A DNA stretch of 64,000 nt from NCBI GenBank assembly GCA_964345295.1, contig CAYFQG010000003.1, positions 1 through 64,000 of the forward strand, written 5' to 3'. Positions 35,943-44,068 of this stretch are shown piece by piece. The stretch comes from JASBZA01 sp964345295 (GTDB lineage Bacteria > Bacillota > Clostridia > Saccharofermentanales > Fastidiosipilaceae). The stretch's first letter is position 1. Each line of letters begins with the position of its first letter. Position numbers and translations under genes: made by a program. Below the pieces are notes generated by a model. That model had not been told where the DNA came from. It was given only the letters and a program-made list of their open reading frames with translations, and searched no databases.

Positions 35943-37067
35943 ATGAAAGAAAAATTTAAGATAGGTGTTTTGTTCGGCGGTCGGTCGACGGAGCACAGTA
36001 TTTCCTGTCGTTCGGCCTGTTCCATGCTGAAAGCTTTGGACGCTACAGGCCATAGTCTCTACCCGGTGGGAATCAGTAAAGAGGGTGACTTTTATGCTTA
36101 CGACGGGCCTTATGAGGCGCTTTTGGACGGTAGCTGGTTGGATCTGGCCAAAGCCAAGGCCGATAAAGCCGCGCCCCAAGCTCGGGACCTCCAAAGTCCC
36201 GCTTCTTTTATCCGCTACCATTTTGGCGGTGTAATTCCTGATGTCATCATCCCTTGCTGCCACGGCATCAATTGTGAAGACGGCGTTTTGCAGGGCTTTT
36301 TGGAAATGACGGGCATCCCCTATGTGGGCGCCGGTGTCCTGGCATCCGCCTTAGGTATGGACAAGGCCATGGCCAAAATCGTCTTCGGCCATGCCGGTAT
36401 ACCTCAAGTGCCTTATGTTCTGGCTTTAAGAGAAGATATCGTAGCCGACCCGGACAAGATATTAGACGAAATAGAAGAAAAGCTGGCCTATCCGGTTTTT
36501 CTCAAGCCTTCTAACGGAGGCTCTTCCGTAGGGACCGTGAAGGCACAAGACAGGCAGAGTCTTTCGAAAGCTTTGGCCTATGTCAGCCAGTTTGACCGCA
36601 GAGTCTTGGTGGAAGCTTTCGTTGATGCCAGAGAGGTTGAAGTGNNNNNNNNNNGGGGTAATTTAGACCTGGCTTTGGCCCAACCCGGAGAAATCGTTAA
36701 AGACGAATCGGTGGCCTATTACGACTATGAAACCAAGTACCTGGCAAGTAGCGGAGCCAAGCTGGAAATACCCGCCCATCTGCCTCAGGAGACCTTAGGG
36801 ACCTTGCAGACACTGGCGGCCAAAGCCTATCGAGCCATCGGCTGTACCGGCCTTTGCCGAGTCGACTTCTTCATTGATAAAGAAGGTCAAATCTACCTAA
36901 ACGAGGTCAACACCATGCCCGGCTTTACCTCTATAAGCCTTTATCCTCAGGCCTGGGCCGCAGAGGGCCAGACTATGGCCGAGCTCTTGGAGGAACTTTG
37001 CTTTTTGGCCATAGAGCTTAAGGCTATTAATCAGAAAAACTTACATGAAGGGGGATCGAATGGCTAA
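35943..37067 (+). CDS. ddl: D-alanine--D-alanine ligase (interrupted by a 10-N gap)
   Basis: 374 codons including the gap. ATP-grasp enzyme: VLFGGRSTEHSISCRSA at the start, PCCHGINCEDGVLQG, VGAGVLASALGMDKAMAK, FLKPSNGGSSVG, and the metal site LNEVNTMPGFTSISLYP. Ten N at 36645-36654 replace the segment between REVEV and GNLDL, where relatives have about three residues; the frame happens to remain open. It makes D-Ala-D-Ala for MurF. The gene overlaps DUF1934 by eight bases. Confidence 0.93.
   Translation: MKEKFKIGVLFGGRSTEHSISCRSACSMLKALDATGHSLYPVGISKEGDFYAYDGPYEALLDGSWLDLAKAKADKAAPQARDLQSPASFIRYHFGGVIPDVIIPCCHGINCEDGVLQGFLEMTGIPYVGAGVLASALGMDKAMAKIVFGHAGIPQVPYVLALREDIVADPDKILDEIEEKLAYPVFLKPSNGGSSVGTVKAQDRQSLSKALAYVSQFDRRVLVEAFVDAREVEVXXXXGNLDLALAQPGEIVKDESVAYYDYETKYLASSGAKLEIPAHLPQETLGTLQTLAAKAYRAIGCTGLCRVDFFIDKEGQIYLNEVNTMPGFTSISLYPQAWAAEGQTMAELLEELCFLAIELKAINQKNLHEGGSNG
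36645..36654. other. assembly gap (10 N) inside ddl
   Basis: Ten undetermined bases. The flanking frame is preserved only if the real insert is 1, 4, 7 or 10 bases long; family comparison suggests about seven. Confidence 0.99.
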
Positions 37068-37530
37068 GTATTTGCCCGCCTTAATTGACATTCGTAACAA
37101 GCAGACGGACGAAGACGGCGATTCTAACGAGATCAGGGTAAGAACCGAGGGGAAACTCTATTATCTGGAAAATGAGACAGTACTCTACTATCAGGAAGAG
37201 GGTACCTCGCCGGACGGAGAAGCCAGCTTTTTTCTGACCATACCTAGAAACAGTGAGAAAAAAGCGGCTAAGATGGTTCGCTTCGGAGAGGAGCGTATGA
37301 CCATCCACTTTGAAGAAGGTACCCTATGGGAAACAGCCCTGGTGACACCCTTCGGTAATCTCAACATCTTCTTTAATACGCAGAAGATGGATTATGACTT
37401 AAATGAAGACCAAGGCCGTATACAGATTGAATATACTATGGAATTAAGCCGACAAAACCCTATTCGTAACGCTATCGACATTCGCTACAAGGTTTTGTCC
37501 GCTAACAAAGAATGGGAGGAGGAAAGATGA
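37060..37530 (+). CDS. DUF1934 (YwiB-like) beta-barrel protein
   Basis: 156 residues resembling DUF1934: N-terminal ALIDIRNKQTDEDGDSNEI and alternating beta strands (YYLENETVLYYQEEGT, LVTPFGNLNIFFNTQKMDYDL, RIQIEYTMEL). The family has a calycin-like barrel of unknown function. Start 37060 chosen because GGGGG lies six bases before; the ATG at 37045 has no site. It overlaps ddl by eight and DUF177 by four bases. Confidence 0.7.
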   Translation: MAKYLPALIDIRNKQTDEDGDSNEIRVRTEGKLYYLENETVLYYQEEGTSPDGEASFFLTIPRNSEKKAAKMVRFGEERMTIHFEEGTLWETALVTPFGNLNIFFNTQKMDYDLNEDQGRIQIEYTMELSRQNPIRNAIDIRYKVLSANKEWEEER

Positions 37531-38099
37531 AAGCCGTAAAGTTTGAGATAAAACCGCTCTTGACTGAGCCGGGGTCTTTGATGGACATCAGCTTCGGACC
37601 CGAACAGGAGCTAAACATTGACGATTACGAGGCCTATCATTTTACAAGCCCCTTGTCTTTTAAAGGTGACCTCTTATCGGAGGACAGCGGGATTCTGATT
37701 TTGGAAGGTAGGCTTTCTATTGATTATGAAGCGGAATGTGTTCGCTGCCTGGCACCTATTAAAGATACGTTCGAGTGTGAAGTAAGAGAATATATTTATC
37801 CTTTGGACTATAAGACCCATATGCAAGACTTGTGGGACTTGTCGGACGAAGAGGCGGAGGACTTGCCTGACCCTGAGATGGATCCCGATGAGTTTCTCTT
37901 CCATGACGGATCTAGGGTGGATTTGACCAAGGCCTTGGAAGACCTTTTAATTTTGAATTTACCTATAAGCCCTTACTGCTCGGAAGACTGTCCGGGGCTT
38001 TGTCCGGTCTGCGGAAGGCGAAAAGATGACCCGAATTGTCATTGTGACGAAGAAAATATTTCAGATAGCCCTTTCGCAAAACTAAAAGACTTGCTATAA
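37527..38099 (+). CDS. DUF177 (YceD-like) protein with C-terminal cysteine cluster
   Basis: 190 residues. The YceD/DUF177 core has CVRCLAPI near residue 75 and a C-terminal CSEDCPGLCPVCGRRKDDPNC cluster of cysteines that looks like a metal-binding ribbon, common in Firmicute members. DUF177 genes nearly always precede rpmF, and the family is tied to 23S rRNA / ribosome assembly. Start at 37527 follows GGAGGAGG; the upstream ATG at 37512 does not. Confidence 0.8.
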   Translation: MKAVKFEIKPLLTEPGSLMDISFGPEQELNIDDYEAYHFTSPLSFKGDLLSEDSGILILEGRLSIDYEAECVRCLAPIKDTFECEVREYIYPLDYKTHMQDLWDLSDEEAEDLPDPEMDPDEFLFHDGSRVDLTKALEDLLILNLPISPYCSEDCPGLCPVCGRRKDDPNCHCDEENISDSPFAKLKDLL

Positions 38100-38142
38100 T
38101 GGGGAACGTTCACGAAAAAATGAGAGAATGGGAGGGGAGAAA

Positions 38143-38319
38143 ATGGCAGTACCTAAAAGGAAATGGTCTAAGGCTAGAACCAGAAGACACCATGCTAATT
38201 GGAAATTGCAGCCTTTGAATTTAGTAGAATGCCCACAATGTCATGAACTTAAGATGACCCATCGCGTTTGCAAGAATTGTGGTTACTATAAGGGCGAAGA
38301 AGTTGTAGCCCAGGACTAA
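38143..38319 (+). CDS. rpmF: 50S ribosomal protein L32
   Basis: 58 residues, the L32 length. Begins AVPKRKWSKARTRRHHANWK and has a zinc ribbon, CPQC followed by CKNC, so it is the zinc-containing form. The start at 38143 has GGAGGGG eight bases before; an in-frame ATG at 38128 would add five residues not found in L32. It follows DUF177 as usual. Confidence 0.97.
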   Translation: MAVPKRKWSKARTRRHHANWKLQPLNLVECPQCHELKMTHRVCKNCGYYKGEEVVAQD

Positions 38320-38354
38320 TAGGCGATAACTTAAGTCTATAGTGTTTATGAGAC

Positions 38355-38382
38355 AGCGTGAGGCCTTGCTTCACGCTTTTTT
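38355..38382 (+). terminator. Rho-independent terminator between rpmF and der
   Basis: Ten-base-pair stem AGCGTGAGGC (38355-38364) / GCTTCACGCT (38368-38377), loop CTT, followed by TTTTT. It lies 19 bases before the der ATG, with no promoter visible in between, so part of the transcription probably reads through into der. Confidence 0.85.
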
Positions 38383-38400
38383 AATAAGTGAGGACATACC

Positions 38401-39732
38401 ATGCAAAGGGGCGTAGTTGCCGTGGTGGGCCGGCCTAATGTCGGCAAATCCAGTTTTTTTAATTATTTGGTCGGTGAGAAAATCTCTATTGTAGATGACG
38501 TGCCGGGCGTGACAAGAGACCGGATTTACAGCCGGGCTGAGTGGTTGGACCGGGAATTTTTGCTGGTCGACACCGGGGGTTTGGAACCTGAGAGCGAAGA
38601 CAATATGCTAAAGGAGATCCGAGCCCAGGCGGAGCTTGCCATTGAAATGGCCGACTGCATCATTCTCATGGTAGACCAGAAGGTAGGCCTTCAGCCGGGC
38701 GATGAGGATATCGCGCAGATTTTAAGGAAGTCCGGCAAGCCCGTGGTTGTCGCTGTGAACAAGTGCGATGTGCCCGGAGACCTGCCGCTTAATTTTTATG
38801 ATTTCTACCAGCTGGGTTTCGACCATGTGCACGGAATATCGGCTGCCCACGCTTTGGGCATAGGAGACCTTTTGGATGATGTGGTCGCTTACTTGCCCGA
38901 GACCTCGGACGAGGAAGAAGAAGAGGTCATCCGGGTGGCTATTATAGGTAAGCCCAATGTCGGCAAGTCTTCTTTGGTCAATAAGCTCTTGGGCGAAGAA
39001 CGGGCTATTGTATCGGACATGCCGGGGACGACCCGCGACGCCACCGATACGCCGCTTAAGAATGAATACGGCAATTACATCCTGGTCGATACGGCCGGTA
39101 TGCGTAGAAAGAGTCGCATTAACGACGCCCTGGAGCGTTACAGTACCATGCGAGCCGTGGGTGCTATCGAGAAGGCCAATGTCTGCATCCTGATGATTGA
39201 CGGTACGGAAGGCATAAGTGAGCAGGATACGAAAATTGCCGGCTTGGCTCATAATGCCGGCAAGGGGATTATCGTTTGTGTTAATAAGTGGGACCTGCCA
39301 CAGGAAGACAAGGCTTTCCCGGCCGAAGAGATGCGTAATCAGATTATGGAAACACTGGCTTTTATGCCTTATGCGGAGATTATTTTTATCTCGGCTAAAA
39401 CCGGTCTTAAGATTAACCGACTCTTCGAAGAGATTAATTTGGTCTATGAAAGCCAACGCAAGAGAATCCCCACCGGTCAGCTTAATGACCTAATCGGAGA
39501 AGCCCAGCAAATGCTGCAGGCACCGGGCTATAAGGGACGAAGACTGAGAATCCAGTATGCAACGCAGGTTGCGGTGGAGCCACCGACCTTTGTCTTCTTT
39601 GTCAACAGTGTAGACCTGATGCATTTTTCTTACGAACGTTATTTAGAAAATCAAATCCGGCGAGCTTTCGGTTTTCCCGGAACTTCGCTACGCTTTATTT
39701 TGCGCGAACGCAAAAAAGAAAAGAGGAATTAA
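38401..39732 (+). CDS. der: ribosome biogenesis GTPase Der (EngA)
   Basis: 443 residues with two G domains in tandem: G1 GRPNVGKSS at 10-18 with DTGG, and GKPNVGKSS from 183 with DTAG, NKCD and NKWD being the G4 motifs. A C-terminal KH-like domain follows (about 360-443). Der is essential for 50S assembly. AGTGAGGA precedes the ATG. typA follows after six bases. Confidence 0.97.
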   Translation: MQRGVVAVVGRPNVGKSSFFNYLVGEKISIVDDVPGVTRDRIYSRAEWLDREFLLVDTGGLEPESEDNMLKEIRAQAELAIEMADCIILMVDQKVGLQPGDEDIAQILRKSGKPVVVAVNKCDVPGDLPLNFYDFYQLGFDHVHGISAAHALGIGDLLDDVVAYLPETSDEEEEEVIRVAIIGKPNVGKSSLVNKLLGEERAIVSDMPGTTRDATDTPLKNEYGNYILVDTAGMRRKSRINDALERYSTMRAVGAIEKANVCILMIDGTEGISEQDTKIAGLAHNAGKGIIVCVNKWDLPQEDKAFPAEEMRNQIMETLAFMPYAEIIFISAKTGLKINRLFEEINLVYESQRKRIPTGQLNDLIGEAQQMLQAPGYKGRRLRIQYATQVAVEPPTFVFFVNSVDLMHFSYERYLENQIRRAFGFPGTSLRFILRERKKEKRN

Positions 39733-39738
39733 TACTAT

Positions 39739-41610
39739 ATGCCTAATACAACAAACGGGGCCGGAGCATTCCGTAATGTCGCTATCGTTGCCCATGTAGA
39801 CCATGGCAAGACCACCTTGGTGGACGCAATGTTAAAAGGCGCCGGAACTTTCCGGGCCAACGAAGCCGTTTCCACCCGTGTGATGGATTCCAATGATTTA
39901 GAGAGAGAGCGTGGCATTACCATTTTGGCCAAAAACACGGCCATTCAGTATGGCCCTACCCGCATTAATATAGTCGATACGCCCGGACACCAGGACTTCG
40001 GCGGTGAGGTCGAACGTGTCTTGAAGATGGTGGATGGTGTCTTGTTGGTCGTGGATGCCTTTGACGGCCCTATGCCGCAGACCCGCTTCGTTCTGCATAA
40101 GGCCCTGGATCTTGGTCTCAAGGTTCTGGTCGTTATTAACAAAATTGACCGACCGGATGCCAGGCCCGAAGAAGTCTTAGACCTATGCTTAGACCTTTTC
40201 ATCGAGCTTGAAGCGGACGATGCCCAGTTGGATTTTCCCGTTTTGTATTGTTCGGCCAAAGAAGGCTATGCCTGCCTGAGTTTGGACGAGTTAGAAGAGG
40301 CCAAAGCCAATCCTTCTATGCAACCGCTTCTGGATAAACTTTTGGAAGAGATTCCGGCACCGACCGGTGTGGCGGAAGGTCCCTTGCAGGTCTTGGTCAG
40401 CAATATTGAGTTTGACCCCTATGTCGGCCGTATTGCCATAGGCCGGGTAGACAGAGGTGTGGCCAAGCAAAACCAGGCCTTAACTATTGTTCGCAAGGGC
40501 GAAGAAGGCCACAGGCAGGGTAAGATTGCCAAGCTCATGCGCTTTGCGGGCTTGGGCAAAGAAGAGATTAACCGGGCTCCGGCCGGCGAAATTGTGGCCA
40601 TAGCCGGTATCAGTGATGTGGAAATCGGAGAGACCCTTTGTGATGTCGACCATGCCGAGGCTTTGGACTTCGTTAAGATAGACGAACCCACCATTGCCAT
40701 GACCTTTAGTGTCAACGACTCGCCTTTGGCCGGCCTGGAAGGTAAATACCTGACGTCCCGTCACTTAAGAGATCGACTCTTCCGCGAATTGGAGAAAAAT
40801 GTGTCCATGCTGGTCGAGGAGACCGACACGGCCGATGCCTTCGTAGTGAAGGGCAGAGGAGAGTTGTCCTTATCCATTCTCATTGAAACCATGCGAAGAG
40901 AAGGCTATGAGCTGCAAGTCTCCAAGCCCCAGGTCATCGTAAAAGAAATCGACGGCCAGAAAATGGAGCCGGTCGAAGAACTTTACATCGATGTCCCCGA
41001 AGATTATGTCGGTGTGGTAATAGAAAAATTAGGCAACCGCAAAGCCGAGATGACCGAAATGAAGGCCGGCAACAGAGGTTACACCCGTATGGTCTTTACG
41101 ATTCCGACACGAGGCCTTATCGGCTATAGGTCCGAATTTTTGACCGACACAAAGGGCAACGGTATAATGAATTCCGTTATAAAAGACTATGAACCTTGGA
41201 AGGGACACATTGAGGCCAGGGCCTCAGGCGTCCTGGTTGCTACAGAATCAGGCGAGGCTGTAACTTACGGTCTTCACGGTGCCCAGTCCAGAGGCGAACT
41301 CTTCATAGAGCCGGGAACCAGGGTCTATGAAGGCATGGTCGTAGGCAGGACCAACCAGACCGAGGATGTGGTGGTCAATGTCTGCAAGAAGAAGCACGTC
41401 ACCAATATGCGTGCAGCCGGGGCGGATGAAGCCCTCAGACTGGTGACCCCGGTCCAGCTAAGCTTAGAGCAGTTTATGGAGTTTGTATCGGATGATGAGC
41501 TTTTAGAGGTAACCCCCCTTCATCTGAGACTCCGCAAGAAAATACTGGATACCAATCTCCGGGCCAAGGCCAGGAGCCGGGTAAAGAAGGAGAAAGATGC
41601 TAACGAATAG
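39739..41610 (+). CDS. typA: translational GTPase TypA/BipA
   Basis: 623 residues. GTPase domain with IVAHVDHGKTTLVDAML near residue 16, RGITILAKNTAI, DTPGHQDFGGEVERVL and NKIDRPDARP; then domains II, III, V and the BipA-specific C-terminal domain (NRGYTRMVFTIPTRGLIGYRSEFLTDTKG region). It binds the ribosome under stress and in 50S assembly. The mltG start overlaps its last 14 bases. Confidence 0.97.
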   Translation: MPNTTNGAGAFRNVAIVAHVDHGKTTLVDAMLKGAGTFRANEAVSTRVMDSNDLERERGITILAKNTAIQYGPTRINIVDTPGHQDFGGEVERVLKMVDGVLLVVDAFDGPMPQTRFVLHKALDLGLKVLVVINKIDRPDARPEEVLDLCLDLFIELEADDAQLDFPVLYCSAKEGYACLSLDELEEAKANPSMQPLLDKLLEEIPAPTGVAEGPLQVLVSNIEFDPYVGRIAIGRVDRGVAKQNQALTIVRKGEEGHRQGKIAKLMRFAGLGKEEINRAPAGEIVAIAGISDVEIGETLCDVDHAEALDFVKIDEPTIAMTFSVNDSPLAGLEGKYLTSRHLRDRLFRELEKNVSMLVEETDTADAFVVKGRGELSLSILIETMRREGYELQVSKPQVIVKEIDGQKMEPVEELYIDVPEDYVGVVIEKLGNRKAEMTEMKAGNRGYTRMVFTIPTRGLIGYRSEFLTDTKGNGIMNSVIKDYEPWKGHIEARASGVLVATESGEAVTYGLHGAQSRGELFIEPGTRVYEGMVVGRTNQTEDVVVNVCKKKHVTNMRAAGADEALRLVTPVQLSLEQFMEFVSDDELLEVTPLHLRLRKKILDTNLRAKARSRVKKEKDANE

Positions 41611-42784
41611 GCTCAAAGGCATTATCATCACCTTTGTCGTTCTGATCTTATTGGCCTCCGGCCTTTATGTCGGCTTTAACAGCGGTTATAAATTTATCCT
41701 GAACCAAGACGAACTGGAGAAGGTGGCCAAGCAGGCAGAAATTGCCGAGCAAAACCCCGATCAGACCAAGCCGACCGGAAAAAATGATATCCGGCCGCCT
41801 CGTCATATTAAGAAAGATACCCCGGGTGCCGTTGAGATTTATATTAAGTCCGGTTGGGGCACATCCGAGATAGCCGAGGCCCTGATGGCCAAGGGCATTA
41901 TCGACGAGAAGCTGCCTTTCAGCGTCATGGCTAAGTTAAACGGCTTTTCGGCCTCCTATCAGATGGGTACCCATTATGTTCTTAAAGGCATGGACTACAA
42001 TGAGATTATGTATAATCTGAGCCTTCCGGCCGAACGTGCCAAGATTATTTTCTACGAAGGTTTCAGTTATATCGATATCAAGAATGCCTTGAGAAAAGAG
42101 GGTGTCAACTTTAACGAGGAGAAGATGGACAGCCTTGTCAAGAACTCCTCTATCTTTGCCGACTATTCGTTTATCCGAAACCTTCCTACCGACCAAAAGG
42201 AGCGTATCTTCTTCTTAGAAGGTTATCTCTTCCCCGATACCTATTCTTTTGACCTTAATGCCGACGAGGAAGAAATCATCAGAACCTTCCTCAGCAATAC
42301 CGAGAATAAGTTAGACAACGAGAAAATTAAAGAAAGAGCCGAGTACATGGGCATGACCATGGACGAAGTGATTACTTTGGCCTCCGTCATCCAGCATGAG
42401 GCCGGAACTCCCTTAGAAATGTACAAGGTTTCCAGAGTCTTCCATAACCGTATGGATAACGAAGACCTCCTCCAGTCCTGCGCCACGATTAACTACTTAA
42501 GGCAGTTAGAAGGCCTTCCCAAGGTCTGGTATGCGACCCGGGAAGATGCGGCCAGAGACAGCCACTACAACACCTATAAGTATGCAGGCTTGCCCGTGGG
42601 ACCTATTTGCAATCCGGGATTAGAAGCTATTCAAGCCGCACTTTATCCGGATATCAAGGAACCTGACGTTTACTATTTCGTGGCCAAAGGTGACGGCACC
42701 AATGCCTTTGCGACCAATTTGGCCGATCACGAAGCCAACATAGCCCAATACGAAGATAATTGGACCGATGAAAGAATCTATTAA
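41597..42784 (+). CDS. mltG: endolytic murein transglycosylase MltG (YceG-like)
   Basis: 395 residues. One N-terminal membrane helix (about 7-29), a LysM-like region, then the YceG catalytic domain: EGYLFPDTYSF, LASVIQHEAG with Glu268 at the place of the catalytic glutamate, and NTYKYAGLPVGPICNPGLEAIQAALYP. It cuts nascent glycan strands and is thought to end their synthesis. AAGGAGAAAG precedes the ATG. It overlaps typA by 14 and the U32 gene by 17 bases. Confidence 0.94.
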   Translation: MLTNRLKGIIITFVVLILLASGLYVGFNSGYKFILNQDELEKVAKQAEIAEQNPDQTKPTGKNDIRPPRHIKKDTPGAVEIYIKSGWGTSEIAEALMAKGIIDEKLPFSVMAKLNGFSASYQMGTHYVLKGMDYNEIMYNLSLPAERAKIIFYEGFSYIDIKNALRKEGVNFNEEKMDSLVKNSSIFADYSFIRNLPTDQKERIFFLEGYLFPDTYSFDLNADEEEIIRTFLSNTENKLDNEKIKERAEYMGMTMDEVITLASVIQHEAGTPLEMYKVSRVFHNRMDNEDLLQSCATINYLRQLEGLPKVWYATREDAARDSHYNTYKYAGLPVGPICNPGLEAIQAALYPDIKEPDVYYFVAKGDGTNAFATNLADHEANIAQYEDNWTDERIY

Positions 42785-44054
42785 TAAAAATTCTGTTTTA
42801 AAACCTGAACTCTTACTGCCTGCCGGAGACATGGAAAAACTAAAAGCCGCCTTTACATTCGGGGCCGATGCTGTGTATTTTGCAGGAGAGTATTTCGGAC
42901 TAAGAGCCGAACAGACCTCTTTTAGTAAAGAAGAGATGAAAGAAGCCATGGCCTATGCGCATAGCTTGGGCAAGAAGGCCTATGTGACGGTGAACAGCCT
43001 GGCCCATGAAGACGATTTAAAAGGCTTGGACGCTTACATCGCTTTCTTAGAGTCCATTGCGGTTGATGCCGTAATCGTATCGGATCCGGGCATTTTATCG
43101 CGCTTTAGAACCCTGGCTCCGGAGATTGAAATTCACATTTCAACCCAAGCCTCTACCTGTAACAGTGCGTCTTGTAAGTTTTGGTACGACCAGGGTGTGA
43201 AGCGTGTCGTTTTGGCCAGAGAACTGAGCCTTTCTGAAATTCGCCAAATCAGAGCGAACATTCCGCCCGATATGGAGCTGGAATGTTTTGTGCACGGAGC
43301 CATGTGTATGGCCTATTCCGGCCGCTGCCTCCTATCCAATGTCCTGACCGGCAGGGATGCCAACCGGGGCCGTTGTGCCCAACCTTGTCGCTGGGAATGG
43401 ACCTTGCAAACCAGGGGAGAACGGGATGAAATCCACGTGGAGGAAGATTCCGAAGGCGCTTATTTCTTCAATTCCAGAGATCTTTGCCTTATCGACCATA
43501 TCCCAGAATTATTGGACGCCGGCATCAACAGCCTCAAGGTGGAAGGTCGCATGAAGGGCGCTTTTTATGTGGCGACGGTGGCCAAAAATTACCGAGCCGC
43601 TCTGGACTCTTATCTGGAGGACCCGGAAGCGTATCAAATGAATCCTTTGTGGCGAGAGGAGCTAGATCAGATGGTTCACCGGACCTATGATACGGGTTTT
43701 TACTTTGATAAGCCGCAGGAGGACCCCAAGGTAGACTTAGAGAGGTCTTATCATAAAGAAGCAACTGTTTGCGGCAGAGTATTAGAAGACGGGCCGGAAA
43801 GGATTTACTGCAGCCAAAGAAACAAACTGTATGTAGGCGACGAAGTAGAAATTATCCGTCCCCAGGGACCTAATTTGAAGCTTCGTATAAGCCGCCTGCA
43901 AGACGAAGAAGGAGAGGCTATAGAAACAACCCCTCACCCCAAGATGGGCTTTTTCCTTTTCCGTGCGGACCTTAGCCCGGATGACCGGTCCGAACCTATC
44001 CCGGCCGGATCTTTCATTAGGCGAGAAGGCGATAAGGATACGCCCCGCGCTTAA
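42768..44054 (+). CDS. peptidase U32 family protein (TrhP-like tRNA uridine hydroxylation factor)
   Basis: 428 residues. U32 signature ELECFVHGAMCMAYSGRCLLSNVLTGRDANRGRCAQPCRW holds a conserved cysteine set, thought to bind an Fe-S centre; N-terminal ELLLPAGDMEKLKAAFTFGADAVYFAG is typical. Members next to mltG (as B. subtilis yrrL ... yrrN-yrrO) are TrhP proteins needed for 5-hydroxyuridine in tRNA, so that is the likely role. The final three codons lie in an inverted repeat shared with the convergent CPBP gene. Confidence 0.85.
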   Translation: MKESINKNSVLKPELLLPAGDMEKLKAAFTFGADAVYFAGEYFGLRAEQTSFSKEEMKEAMAYAHSLGKKAYVTVNSLAHEDDLKGLDAYIAFLESIAVDAVIVSDPGILSRFRTLAPEIEIHISTQASTCNSASCKFWYDQGVKRVVLARELSLSEIRQIRANIPPDMELECFVHGAMCMAYSGRCLLSNVLTGRDANRGRCAQPCRWEWTLQTRGERDEIHVEEDSEGAYFFNSRDLCLIDHIPELLDAGINSLKVEGRMKGAFYVATVAKNYRAALDSYLEDPEAYQMNPLWREELDQMVHRTYDTGFYFDKPQEDPKVDLERSYHKEATVCGRVLEDGPERIYCSQRNKLYVGDEVEIIRPQGPNLKLRISRLQDEEGEAIETTPHPKMGFFLFRADLSPDDRSEPIPAGSFIRREGDKDTPRA

Positions 44055-44068
44055 GCTGTTAAGCGCGG
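44045..44068. terminator. inverted repeat holding both stop codons of two convergent genes
   Basis: CCGCGCTTAA (44045-44054) and TTAAGCGCGG (44059-44068) form a perfect 10-base stem around GCTG. The TAA of the U32 gene and of the CPBP gene both lie in the stem. No T-run follows on either side, so it may be a weak bidirectional terminator or only an RNA-end stabilising hairpin. Confidence 0.5.

Noticed and set aside
42385..42405. Loss of the catalytic Glu in MltG (LASVIQHEAG versus ASIIEKET)
   Set aside because: By my count of the E. coli protein the catalytic Glu is the second of the EKE triplet, which is kept here as Glu268.
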